Counted from the stretch's first letter, positions 28,143-36,304 are shown. The stretch is DNA of 61,656 bases from Deltaproteobacteria bacterium (GCA_025358085.1 JANYKT010000035.1:1-61656), one strand, 5' to 3'. Numbers and translations: made by a program. Notes: a model not told the origin generated them from the sequence alone.

Positions 28143-29456
28143 ATGGTCACTAAATCGGCGCAAGAGGTCTCGATCGGAGACGGCAGCCTGCACGTCGGCG
28201 ATCGAGTCGTGTATCCGAACCAGGGTATCTGCCGCATCACCGGTGTCGAGACCAAGCAGATCGCCGGGCACGACTGGGAGATGGTCACCCTCTCGCGCGA
28301 GGAGGACAGCGCCACTGTGATGGTGCCACGCGCGAAGGTTGCCGGCATCGGCCTGCGCAAGGTCGCGGACGTCGCGGCCGTCGAGGAGGTCTTCGACCAG
28401 CTCGCGGCCGATGGCGAGCAGGCCCAACTCGACTGGAAGGTGCGGCACCGCGAGAACGCGGACCGCATGCACGGCGGCGGACTTTTCGGCACGGTCGAGG
28501 TGCTGAAGGGACTGCACGCGCTCTCGCGCATCCGGCCGCTGCCACAGAAAGAGCGCGAGCTGTACGACAACGCGCGGCATCTGCTGGTGGGCGAAATCGC
28601 AGCTGCTACCAGCATTCCGCTCCATGTTGCCGAGGACAATCTCGATTACGCGCTCTGGCCGCCGGTGGGCATGAAGCGCAAGGGGCGAACGCTGACGCCG
28701 GCAAGTCTGGGTCCGCCGCCGGCAACTGCCGTCATCAAAGTTTCTCGCGGCGACGACGACGACGCGGCCGAGGATCTCGGGTTCGACGATGAGCAGGCCG
28801 CTCCGGCCGCGAAAGCGCAAGGCGCGGAAGCGGGCGACGCTGACGACACGGACGACATCGAGAATTTGCCTCCCCCGCCTCCGGCGAAGAAGCCTGCCGG
28901 GGCCTTCCGGACCGCGTTGAGAGGCGCCCCCGCCGCCTTGACGCACGCGGCACATCTCGAGGCGTCGAAACCAGCGATGGGGGTAGCCAGACCGCCCGCG
29001 GCTGCGCCCAGCACGACCGCGACGGCCCCAGCGCCGGTGAAGCCCAGCCATGCAGCGACGCCGGCGGCGCACGCGAAGCCTGCCGCAGCTGCAACCCCTG
29101 CGGCGCACCCAAAGGCCGCTGCAGCTCCCGCGGCGCACGGGAAGCCTGGTGCGGCTGCGACACCGGTGGCGCACGCAAAGCATCCTGCTGCCGCCACACC
29201 GGTGGCCCACGGAAAGCCCGGTGCCGCGCACTCCGCAAAGGCGGTCGCGCCCGCGAAGCCTGCGAGCGCGGCCAAGCCAAAAGCCCTGGCGAAGAGCGTG
29301 GCCAAGCCTGCCCCGACGTCGGCGGCGAAGGGTAAGTCCGCCCCCGCGACCAAGCCGAAGCCCGCCGCGAAGAGGGAGAGCGCTCCAGTGAAAAAGGCGG
29401 CGGCTGCCGCGGCGAAGAAGCCGGCTGCGAAGGCGAAGTCCAAGGGGAAGAAATGA
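28143..29456 (+). CDS. carD: CarD-type transcription regulator with acidic region and histone-H1-like tail
   Basis: CarD binds RNA polymerase through an N-terminal CdnL/CarD domain and in myxobacteria controls light-induced carotenogenesis and development. The 437-residue product has the CarD domain at about residues 14-180 (VGDRVVYPNQGICRITGVE). An acidic segment follows (about 200-240) and then a long Ala/Lys/Pro-rich tail ending AKKPAAKAKSKGKK. The tail lacks the RGRP AT-hooks of Myxococcus CarD and resembles histone H1. Such H1-like tails are known in CarD of Anaeromyxobacter relatives. The tail contains about five imperfect 12-residue repeats with a regular histidine. The downstream carG gene overlaps by four bases. 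Confidence 0.9.
   Translation: MVTKSAQEVSIGDGSLHVGDRVVYPNQGICRITGVETKQIAGHDWEMVTLSREEDSATVMVPRAKVAGIGLRKVADVAAVEEVFDQLAADGEQAQLDWKVRHRENADRMHGGGLFGTVEVLKGLHALSRIRPLPQKERELYDNARHLLVGEIAAATSIPLHVAEDNLDYALWPPVGMKRKGRTLTPASLGPPPATAVIKVSRGDDDDAAEDLGFDDEQAAPAAKAQGAEAGDADDTDDIENLPPPPPAKKPAGAFRTALRGAPAALTHAAHLEASKPAMGVARPPAAAPSTTATAPAPVKPSHAATPAAHAKPAAAATPAAHPKAAAAPAAHGKPGAAATPVAHAKHPAAATPVAHGKPGAAHSAKAVAPAKPASAAKPKALAKSVAKPAPTSAAKGKSAPATKPKPAAKRESAPVKKAAAAAAKKPAAKAKSKGKK
29049..29230 (+). repeat. Imperfect tandem repeats encoding A-A-T-P-x-A-H-x-K-P in the CarD tail
   Basis: About five imperfect units of 33-39 bases encode variants of AATPAAHAKPA. Histidine and lysine positions are kept while flanking alanine and proline codons vary. 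This is a protein-coding repeat, not a CRISPR array. Confidence 0.75.
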
Positions 29457-29989
29457 TTCGCATCGTCACCCTCAACGAGTTCCCGCCCGAGGTGGTCGAG
29501 CACGTCGCGCGCCGGCTGCACGCGGCGTACGGCATGGGCGCCGAGATCGAAGGCGAGGCTGACCTGCCCCGGTCCGCGCTCGATGATTCGCAGGAGTCGT
29601 ACGACGCGCCGAAGCTCGTCGCCAACATCGACGACGACACGCAGCTCTTTGCCGACGACAAGATCATTTATCTGACCAGCGAGCCGCTCACCGCGCCCGC
29701 GGGTCCGATGGGTCACGGCCCGGTGGACGGGTTCGCGCAATATGGCGGCGGCAAGGCCCTCGCCACCTCGCACGGCCTCGGCCAGAAAGGCCAGCCGTCC
29801 ATCGAAGCGGGGCTGGCCAAGCGGGCAGCGCACCACATCGGCCACCTCTGGGATCTGCACCACTGCTTCGACGTTCGCTGCGCGATGCACCCAGGCTGGT
29901 CGCCGGGATTTGCGCAATATCCGGAGGTCGTGCTGTGCCTCTTCTGCCGCGAGAAGAGCGAACGCAAGATCAAGCTCGGCCAAGGTTAG
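29453..29989 (+). CDS. carG: CarG-like zinc-binding partner of CarD
   Basis: The 178-residue protein has a C-terminal archaemetzincin-like metal site: His127-His128-x2-His131 then His137-Cys138, four residues, Cys143-x-Met145, and Cys162-x2-Cys165. In active metzincins the residue after the first histidine is the catalytic glutamate; here it is His128. Zinc binding is likely and proteolysis unlikely. This matches CarG, which binds CarD and zinc and lacks protease activity. The ATG overlaps the carD stop as ATGA, so the pair is made together. Confidence 0.85.
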   Translation: MIRIVTLNEFPPEVVEHVARRLHAAYGMGAEIEGEADLPRSALDDSQESYDAPKLVANIDDDTQLFADDKIIYLTSEPLTAPAGPMGHGPVDGFAQYGGGKALATSHGLGQKGQPSIEAGLAKRAAHHIGHLWDLHHCFDVRCAMHPGWSPGFAQYPEVVLCLFCREKSERKIKLGQG

Positions 29990-29999
29990 CCAAGGTCAC

Positions 30000-30752
30000 G
30001 TGAAGCGCGCCCTTCCGCTCGCGCTACTCGTGCTGCTGGGCGCGGGTTCGCTCGCGTTCGACTTGACGCTGCCGTTGCGGCTGCCGTCGGATCAAGACTG
30101 GGCGGAAGCAGCCGGAGCGGTCCGCGCGGGTGCAGGGCCCGGCGCGCCGGCCGCGGTCGTCCAGATCTGGCCGCCCTGGGCCGAGCGGGCGCGGCTCTTC
30201 GTCGACGCTGTGCCCGTGGTAGCCGAGGAGGACCTCGCGGCCGCCGACTACCTGGGAGCGCAGCGGCTCTGGCTGCTGGCACTGCCGCGAGTGCCATTCG
30301 GTGGGCTGGTGGCGGCGCGCGCGGCACTCTTGCGGCGCGGTGCCGTCCCGCTCGGAGCAGCGCGAAACTTTGGCGCGCTGTCGCTCGAACCCTGGGACTT
30401 GCGCGCACCGCCGGTCGCGACGGAGCTGACCTCGAGGCGCGAGGCGCATGAGGTGGACTACGTCGCCCGCGAATGCGAGCAGGTGCCGATCGGCGCGCGC
30501 CTCGAGCGGCGCGGCGCGGGCTCCGTGCTGCACCTGCGGGCCGGCATCATCGGAGAGCGCGCCTACGACGACGGGCGCGCGCCGCTCCAGGTGCGCGCCG
30601 GCTTCGGCACGCTCATCGTGCGCGGGGCCGGCTGGCAGCGCCTGGATGTTTCCTTGCCGGCGGGAGCGAGCGCAGAGCGCAATTTCGCTTTTACGATCGC
30701 ATCGGCCGACGCGTCGCCGCCCTTCTGCCTGCAGGCCTGGACGACGCGATGA
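30000..30752 (+). CDS. Hypothetical membrane-anchored or secreted protein
   Basis: The 250-residue protein starts with a basic and hydrophobic segment (KRALPLALLVLLGAGSLA) that may be a signal anchor. The rest is a mixed alpha/beta sequence with no motif I recognise. The GTG at 30000 is chosen because it begins directly at this segment. The frame is open further upstream only as a shadow of carG. It is followed by a glycosyltransferase, so it may act with it in the envelope, but this is only context. Confidence 0.65.
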   Translation: MKRALPLALLVLLGAGSLAFDLTLPLRLPSDQDWAEAAGAVRAGAGPGAPAAVVQIWPPWAERARLFVDAVPVVAEEDLAAADYLGAQRLWLLALPRVPFGGLVAARAALLRRGAVPLGAARNFGALSLEPWDLRAPPVATELTSRREAHEVDYVARECEQVPIGARLERRGAGSVLHLRAGIIGERAYDDGRAPLQVRAGFGTLIVRGAGWQRLDVSLPAGASAERNFAFTIASADASPPFCLQAWTTR

Positions 30753-30777
30753 AGCGGCTGACGAAGAAGCAGTGACG

Positions 30778-32316
30778 ATGAAGCGGCTTCCGCTGATGAT
30801 GGGCTTCCTCACCGCGGTCGCGCTTTCGCTGACCCAGGCCGACGTCGGCTTCGTGCGCGACGAAGGCTACTATTTCAGCGCCGCGCAGAGCTACGAGACC
30901 TGGCTGAGGGGCCTGCCGCAGTCCCTCGCCGAAACCGAGCGTTACTGGAGCGTCAACTTCGAGCACCCGCCGCTCGCGAAGCTGTCGTTCGCGGTCTCGC
31001 ACCTCGTGTTCTCGACTTGGTCGAGGCTGCTTCCCGATGCGCTGGCGTGGCGGCTGCCGGCGTTCGTCTTCGCGGGACTGCTCAGCTACTGGCTGTCGCT
31101 CCTGGCGCTTCGACGGTCGCGGGCCGCGGCAGTGCTGGCGCCGCTGCTCTTCTGGTGCGCGGAGCGGACCTTCTTCCACGGGCACCTGGCTGCGTTCGAC
31201 GTGCCCATCTGCGCGGTGACCGCCGGCGTCGCGGTGGCCTGGCTGAGAATCGCTTCACCACTTGAAGGTCAAGGCCTTAAGCATTCTCTCTGGCTGGCGT
31301 TCCTCTACGGCTGCGCCCTCGCTACCAAGCACAACGCCTGGTTCCTCCCACCCGTCCTGCTGGTGCACGCGCTCCTCCTTCCCGGCCCCGCCCGTGCCCG
31401 CTCGCTGCGCGCGCTCCTTTTCCTGCTGCTCAGTCCGCTGGTGCTCTTCGCCACCTGGCCCCTCCTCTGGCACGACCCGGTCCGCCACCTGCGCGACTGG
31501 ATCTCCTTCCACCTCCACCACGTCCACTACGCCTGGGAGTACCTGGGCCGCGAGCTGCGCGCCCCGCCCTTCCCCATCGAATACCCGCTGGTCGTCGACG
31601 CGCTCGCGCTGCCGCTCCCCGCCGTCGTCCTCTACGCGCTGGCGCTGGCTTCGCTGCTGACGGACTTCGCACGCCGCCGGCTCGGCCCGGACCGGCTTCT
31701 CGAGCTCGGCCTCGCTGGCGCCGCGGTGCTGCCGTTCATGCTTCGCACCACGCCCATCTTCGGCGGCCTCAAGCACTGGCTCGTCTTCCTTGCCCTGCTC
31801 GCGCCCGAGGCCGCATCGCTCATCACCCAGATCGCCGAGCGCTCCGGCCTTCGGCGCGCCCTGCCCCTCGCCGCCGCTGCCGCGCTGCTGCCTGGCATCT
31901 GGCAGATCGTCCACCTCCACCCTTACGGCACCAGCGCCTACGGGGAGCTCGCCGGCGACCTCCCGGGCGCCGCTTCGCTGGGGATGCAGCGTCAATACTG
32001 GTCGAGCAACGTGATGGGCGTCCTGCCCTGGCTCAACGCGAACTGTCCTCCCGGCGCACGCGTCTACTTCCACGAGGTCAATATCGAGAGCTACCGCGCC
32101 TATCTGCAATCCGGCCAGCTCCGCCAGGACATCCGCTACGCGAGCGGCCCCGGCGACGCGCAGTACGCCGCGCTCCAGTGGCACCGGGAGTTCCGCGACC
32201 GGGAGCCCGAGACCTGGAACGCCTTCGGCACCCGGCGCCCCGCCTTCGGTCTCTATCTCGACGAGACGCCGCAAGTCGTGGTCTACGCTCGCCCCGGATC
32301 GCCGGGAGCACCCTAG
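30778..32316 (+). CDS. Integral-membrane glycosyltransferase, GT39/ArnT-like
   Basis: The 512-residue protein has about ten to twelve hydrophobic segments. The first extracytoplasmic loop carries an acidic pair (VRDEGYYFSAA, residues 26-36), the site expected for the metal-binding catalytic acid of PMT/ArnT enzymes. A second loop has FEHPPLAKLS, also typical of the family. A soluble C-terminal region of about 120 residues follows. Members transfer sugars from polyprenyl-phosphate donors to lipid or protein. The acceptor is not apparent here. The start ATG is preceded by a tiny open frame that repeats the first codons. Confidence 0.82.
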   Translation: MKRLPLMMGFLTAVALSLTQADVGFVRDEGYYFSAAQSYETWLRGLPQSLAETERYWSVNFEHPPLAKLSFAVSHLVFSTWSRLLPDALAWRLPAFVFAGLLSYWLSLLALRRSRAAAVLAPLLFWCAERTFFHGHLAAFDVPICAVTAGVAVAWLRIASPLEGQGLKHSLWLAFLYGCALATKHNAWFLPPVLLVHALLLPGPARARSLRALLFLLLSPLVLFATWPLLWHDPVRHLRDWISFHLHHVHYAWEYLGRELRAPPFPIEYPLVVDALALPLPAVVLYALALASLLTDFARRRLGPDRLLELGLAGAAVLPFMLRTTPIFGGLKHWLVFLALLAPEAASLITQIAERSGLRRALPLAAAAALLPGIWQIVHLHPYGTSAYGELAGDLPGAASLGMQRQYWSSNVMGVLPWLNANCPPGARVYFHEVNIESYRAYLQSGQLRQDIRYASGPGDAQYAALQWHREFRDREPETWNAFGTRRPAFGLYLDETPQVVVYARPGSPGAP

Positions 32317-32772
32317 ATGGCACGCTTTGACCACATCCTCGATGGCAAGCCGCGCGCGCTGAAGGAGTATGTCCTCGATCAGGTCGCCGAGGAGCTGGCC
32401 AAAGACCTGCGCAGCTTCCCGCCGCCGATTGAAGAATGGCTCGACGAATCGTTGCACGAGCGCTACCGGCCGGTCCTTGCCCGCGTCAGCCCGCCCGAAC
32501 ACGAGACCGTCCGCGTCGCCTGCGAGCTCGCCCGCCGCGAGCTGCTGCGCGACTACGAACTCATCGATCGCTTCTGCCGCAGCCCCGAGTTCCCCCGCCT
32601 CGCTCCGAACGAGCTCGAGCAGCAGACGGTGCACTTCATCACCCGCTACCTGGTGGACTCGGCGCTGGCGTTCCAGGAGTTCGCCAAGGGCAAGTTCAAC
32701 CGCGCGGAGCTGGTCACGCTCGTGGAGAAGGTAGAGGAGCGCTTGTTGCGCGGCCACCGCCTGCGCCTGTAG
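32317..32772 (+). CDS. Hypothetical helical protein, 151 residues
   Basis: The ATG begins on the base after the glycosyltransferase stop, so it is co-transcribed. The sequence is charged and mostly helical, without cysteine clusters, signal peptide or membrane segment. Recognisable blocks are KEYVLDQVAEELAKDLR and FAKGKFNRAELVTLVEKVEERL. No function can be assigned. A ferredoxin-like gene starts 14 bases downstream. Confidence 0.7.
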   Translation: MARFDHILDGKPRALKEYVLDQVAEELAKDLRSFPPPIEEWLDESLHERYRPVLARVSPPEHETVRVACELARRELLRDYELIDRFCRSPEFPRLAPNELEQQTVHFITRYLVDSALAFQEFAKGKFNRAELVTLVEKVEERLLRGHRLRL

Positions 32773-32786
32773 AAGCTTGCCCACCA

Positions 32787-33095
32787 ATGCCAAAAGTTTC
32801 GTTCGAGATGGAATCAGTAACGGTCGAGATCCCCGCGGGCGGAACCATCTGGGACGCAGCACAGAAAGCCGGCATTTCCCTCCACCGCGGCTTTGGCGAG
32901 GCGCACCACTGCGACGGCAACGGCTGGTGCACGGGCTCCGCTTGCGCGGTCGATCTGCGCGGCCGCGACCCCGCCGCCGTGAGCGCGCCCACCTGGAAGG
33001 AGCGCTGGCTGCACGGGCAGCTGCTGCGCAATCACAAGCGTCTCGCCTGCCAATGCGCTCCCCAGCGGGACCTCACCGTGGTGACCATTCCCTAG
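32787..33095 (+). CDS. 2Fe-2S ferredoxin-like protein with atypical cysteine spacing
   Basis: The 102-residue protein follows the beta-grasp pattern of plant-type ferredoxins: VTVEIPAGGTIWDAAQKAGI, a cysteine loop, and a C-terminal LACQC. The cysteines are 42, 48, 53, 88 and 90. The usual third ligand would fall at position 51, where a serine stands, and Cys53 is two residues later. The fourth ligand is probably Cys88, with an extra Cys90. Cluster binding is therefore plausible but non-canonical. An electron-transfer role is inferred from the fold. Confidence 0.75.
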   Translation: MPKVSFEMESVTVEIPAGGTIWDAAQKAGISLHRGFGEAHHCDGNGWCTGSACAVDLRGRDPAAVSAPTWKERWLHGQLLRNHKRLACQCAPQRDLTVVTIP

Positions 33096-33152
33096 TCTCC
33101 GTGGACTCCCAGGCTGTACGAAGGCCGGACAGGAATGAGGCGCGTGCGAAGG

Positions 33153-33168
33153 CGCCTGCATTCAGGCG
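33153..33168. terminator. Small hairpin between convergent genes
   Basis: A perfect 6-bp stem (CGCCTG / CAGGCG) with a CATT loop lies in the 106-base gap between the convergent ferredoxin and cysteine-rich lipoprotein genes. No T-run follows. Confidence 0.3.
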
Positions 33169-33201
33169 GCGGGCAGACGGCGTGCAACCCGCCCGCGCGG
33201 C

Positions 33202-34635
33202 TCAGGGATGTCCGAGCGCGCAGGCGACTTGCGCTGACTGCTCGTACGGCACGCACACCGAGTCGGGATCGGCGCCGCAGCCGAGCGAGGTCGCCTTGCT
33301 CACGCAGCGGAATCCCTTGGCGCTGCAGTCCGCGCTGGAGCTGCACGGCTGCAGGTGCGCCAGGACCTGGCAATGCTTCTGATCGGTGCAGATCACGTCG
33401 CTCGGGTAGCCTTGGGCGAGGCAATCGTTATTGGAACCGCACACGCCGAGCGTGAGGATGAAACAATTCTGACTGCACGACTGCGAGCAGCCCGCCGCGG
33501 TGCAGACGGAGCAGATGCTTCCGGTATTGCCCCCGGGTTCGCACGAGGTCGCGAGATTCAGCTCGACGCAGCACCTGTTGGTGCAAGTGGCGCCGATCGG
33601 ACACGCGGCGGTGTTCTGACAAGTCTGCGCGCAGCTGCTGGCGGTCGACGTGCACGAGCCGCTCGCGCAGATGGTGTTGATCGGGCAGTCGGCATCTTGC
33701 GTGCAGCCCGTTGAGCAGCGCGGGTGGTTCGGGTCGTTGGTGGTGCAGCCCTGCCCCAGCGGACAGTCGTTGGCCGTCACGCAACCCTTCTGGCAGCTCT
33801 TCGAGCCATCGGGGTTGACCGAGCAGATCTGGGTGTTGTTGCAGTCGCCGTCGCCATTGCAGAGCGCGCGCCGGAAGCAGGCATTGGCGCGGCACTGAAA
33901 GCCCGCGCTGGCTTCGATTTGCGCGCAGTCCGCGTCGCTGCCGCAGGCGTGCACGCACAACTTGCTCTGCGGATCGCACGCGTCACCCGCAGGGCAGGTC
34001 CGCTTGCGCAGAACGCACTCTTTCAGGGTGGCGTCGCAGGCTTGCGACGCGCCCGCGCATTCGACGTCGGTCCCGTTGGGGCAGGGCTGCAAAGAATCCG
34101 GCACGCACGCGTTCGACTGGCCGCACGCGCCCGTCGCCGGGAAGCAGAGCTGCCCGCTCGACCTGGACGCGATGCAGACCAGCCCGTTCGCGCAGCCTGC
34201 CACGCTGCCGCCCGAGGGCGCGGTGCACGCCGGTACGCAGAAAGTGCCCGCGCCCGGGTAGTCGGGATGCGGCGCGCACCTGCTGCCGGCCCCGCACTGC
34301 GCGTCGCTCGAGCAGGAGGTGCAGAACGCCGCCACCGGCTTGCAAGTGCGCAGCGCAGCGTCGCAGTAGTTGCCGGCGCCGCACCCGGTGTCGCTGGTGC
34401 AGCCGCCCACGCTGGCCACGCATTGGCCGGTAAACGCGTTGCAGAACTGGCCGGGGCAGGCGGCGTCGCCGGTGCAAACGCAGCGTCGCTGCTCGCGGTC
34501 GCACTTGAAGCCGCCCTTGCACTCGGGGTCGGAGAAGCAGTCGTCGGTCAACACCGCTGCGGGCGCGGGAGTGTTGGCCTTGCACGCGAGCACGGAGCCC
34601 AGGAGCGCGAGGGCCAGAAAGCGGTTCTGCAGCAT
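33202..34635 (-). CDS. Cysteine-rich lipoprotein with repeated CxxDxxC modules
   Basis: The 477-residue protein begins MLQNRFLALALLGSVLAC, a lipoprotein signal with the modified cysteine at residue 18. The rest is a chain of cysteine-rich modules such as CTSDTGCGAGNYCD, CNGDGDCNNTQIC and CTQDADCPINTIC, spaced about 15-30 residues apart. These resemble the EGF- or Dickkopf-like repeats common in myxobacterial surface proteins, and disulphide-rich folding outside the cytoplasm is expected. No enzymatic motif is seen. A promoter -10 lies only six bases before this ATG and no Shine-Dalgarno is present, so the mRNA may be leaderless. Confidence 0.85.
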   Translation of the reverse strand: MLQNRFLALALLGSVLACKANTPAPAAVLTDDCFSDPECKGGFKCDREQRRCVCTGDAACPGQFCNAFTGQCVASVGGCTSDTGCGAGNYCDAALRTCKPVAAFCTSCSSDAQCGAGSRCAPHPDYPGAGTFCVPACTAPSGGSVAGCANGLVCIASRSSGQLCFPATGACGQSNACVPDSLQPCPNGTDVECAGASQACDATLKECVLRKRTCPAGDACDPQSKLCVHACGSDADCAQIEASAGFQCRANACFRRALCNGDGDCNNTQICSVNPDGSKSCQKGCVTANDCPLGQGCTTNDPNHPRCSTGCTQDADCPINTICASGSCTSTASSCAQTCQNTAACPIGATCTNRCCVELNLATSCEPGGNTGSICSVCTAAGCSQSCSQNCFILTLGVCGSNNDCLAQGYPSDVICTDQKHCQVLAHLQPCSSSADCSAKGFRCVSKATSLGCGADPDSVCVPYEQSAQVACALGHP

Positions 34636-34641
34636 GCGCAA

Positions 34642-34671
34642 CGGCTACCGTGACTGGCGAAGGACGGTCAA
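34642..34671 (-). promoter_or_regulatory. Promoter of the cysteine-rich lipoprotein gene
   Basis: TTGACC (34666-34671) and TAGCCG (34642-34647) are 18 bases apart on the minus strand, and the ATG at 34635 begins six bases after the -10. This geometry puts the transcription start at or next to the start codon. Confidence 0.4.
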
Positions 34672-34700
34672 TCCGTCGAACTGAGGAGCAAAGCCGCCGG

Positions 34701-35501
34701 CTATCTCTTCGCCTTGCGGCACTCGGCCTGCTTCTCGCGCGCCATCTTCGCGGCTGGCGTGCTCCTGTGCGCGGTCACCACTTCTTCAAAGAAGAGAAGC
34801 GCGTTCTGGCAATTGCCGAGCGCCTGGAAAGACATGCCAATCTTCAGCAGCGCATCGGGCGCCTTTTCCGAACTCTTCCATTCCTTGGTCACCTTGCCGA
34901 ATTCGCGCAGGGCGTCGTCATAGCGCTTGTCGGCGTAATAGGTCTCGCCCAGCCAGTACTGCGCGTTGGGCGCCAGCTCGTCGCCGTGAAAGCTCTTGAG
35001 AAAGTCAGCGAACAGCTCGCGCGCGCGGAGCAGCTGGCCCTCCTCCAGCTTGCGCCGGCCGAGATTGTAGATGGCGAGCTTGTCGGTCGGGTGCTCTGCC
35101 TTGTCGATCTCTTTCTGGTGCGTGGCGACGACCGCCGTTGATTGATCAATATGCTTGTCGCGCTCGATATTTGCCTGATCGATCATATCGAGTCGGTGCG
35201 CGATCACCTCGAGTTGCCCGTGCACGCCATTGAGTTCGTTCTGGGCCTTTTCCAGGTCGACCGCCAGGTCCGCGCCGCTCTTGCGCGCCCCGCGATTGAG
35301 CTGGTCCAGCGCGTCCTGCAGCTGCTGCGCCTTGGCTTTGTTCTCGGCCGAGAGGTTGTCATGCTCCACCTTGGCGAGCGCCTGCTCGTTCTTGAGCTGC
35401 TCCTTGAGAGAGACGATGTCGCGGCGCATCTCCTCGCCCTCTTGCGCAGTGGTCACGCAAGCCACACTCGAGAGCACCAGGAACAGCGCGATCACCTTCA
35501 C
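34701..35501 (-). CDS. CpoB/YbgF-like lipoprotein with coiled coil and TPRs
   Basis: The 266-residue protein has a lipoprotein signal with cysteine at residue 15 (KVIALFLVLSSVAC). A long coiled coil follows (about 25-130), then C-terminal TPRs (LGETYYADKRYDDALREFGKV). This is the architecture of CpoB/YbgF, which works with Pal and TolA during outer-membrane constriction. The GTG start overlaps the stop of the upstream Pal-like gene and has GGAGG in front. The coiled coil is longer than in E. coli CpoB. A lipid anchor instead of a cleaved signal peptide differs from E. coli. Confidence 0.82.
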   Translation of the reverse strand: MKVIALFLVLSSVACVTTAQEGEEMRRDIVSLKEQLKNEQALAKVEHDNLSAENKAKAQQLQDALDQLNRGARKSGADLAVDLEKAQNELNGVHGQLEVIAHRLDMIDQANIERDKHIDQSTAVVATHQKEIDKAEHPTDKLAIYNLGRRKLEEGQLLRARELFADFLKSFHGDELAPNAQYWLGETYYADKRYDDALREFGKVTKEWKSSEKAPDALLKIGMSFQALGNCQNALLFFEEVVTAHRSTPAAKMAREKQAECRKAKR

Positions 35502-36304
35502 GGCGCCTCCGGAATCAGCTCGACGCGCCGGTCGCGCGCCCAGGCCGCGTCGTCGTGTCCGTTGTCGGCGGGTCGTTCTTTGCCATAGCTCAGCGTTCGC
35601 ACTTTCTTCTCCTCGGCACCCAGGCCGGTCAGGTACCTCTTTGCCGCTTCGGCGCGCCGCGCGCCCAGCGCAAGGTTGTATTCGGTGGTGCCGCGCTCGT
35701 CGGTGTGGCCGGTGAGGACGAGCTTGCGGTACGGCGTTTTCTGCAGGCATTGCCAGTCCTGCGACAGCGCCTGCCGCGCATTAGCCGAGAGCGTCGATTC
35801 GTCGAAGCCGAAGTAGACCGCCTTCACTTCGCAGTTGCCATGGAGCCGCTCGCTGCGCGACGCCAGCAGATCTCCCTGAGCCACGCAGCGCTGCTGCACG
35901 CAGGCCCTGCCATCGCCGCAGTCGCCGTCGGCCAGGCACTCCTCCTCGGCGGCGCAGCGGCCCGAGAAGCACTTGCGTCCCGCGCCGCAGTCCTGCTCGG
36001 CCGAAGTCTCGGTGCACTCGGGTACGCATTTGTCTTGCGCGCACTTCTGACCGGCGCTGCACTCCTTGTTGCTCGAGCACTGCTGCTTCGCCGCGCAAGC
36101 ATTGTTTTTGCAAACCTGCGCCTCCAGAGCCTGCGGATTCTGCGGGCACTGCGCATCCTCGCGGCACTGGCGGCAGGTACCCGAGATGCAGACCTGCGTG
36201 TGCTCCTTGCAGTCCTCGTCGACCTTGCACTCCGGATACTTCACATGCCCGGGGCAGCCGAGCAGCGCGGCAGCGAGGGCGAGCAGCAGAGCAGGACGGC
36301 GCAT
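35498..36304 (-). CDS. Pal-like OmpA-domain lipoprotein with cysteine-rich insert
   Basis: The 268-residue protein has a signal ending ALLGC, so it is lipidated at residue 17. A region of about 125 residues then carries four to five cysteine modules (CKVDEDCKEHTQVC, CSSNKECSAGQKC, CLADGDCGDGRAC). The C-terminal OmpA domain (about 155-268) has VYFGFDESTL and LTGHTDERGTTEYNLALGARRA, the peptidoglycan-binding signature. Ordinary Pal has no cysteine-rich part. It is translationally coupled to the CpoB-like gene downstream, which supports a Tol-Pal-like role. No tolA, tolB, tolQ or tolR gene is in the window. Confidence 0.85.
   Translation of the reverse strand: MRRPALLLALAAALLGCPGHVKYPECKVDEDCKEHTQVCISGTCRQCREDAQCPQNPQALEAQVCKNNACAAKQQCSSNKECSAGQKCAQDKCVPECTETSAEQDCGAGRKCFSGRCAAEEECLADGDCGDGRACVQQRCVAQGDLLASRSERLHGNCEVKAVYFGFDESTLSANARQALSQDWQCLQKTPYRKLVLTGHTDERGTTEYNLALGARRAEAAKRYLTGLGAEEKKVRTLSYGKERPADNGHDDAAWARDRRVELIPEAP

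Noticed and set aside
29049-29230. Short regular repeats considered as a CRISPR array
   Set aside because: Units are imperfect, contiguous without spacers and continue the carD reading frame.
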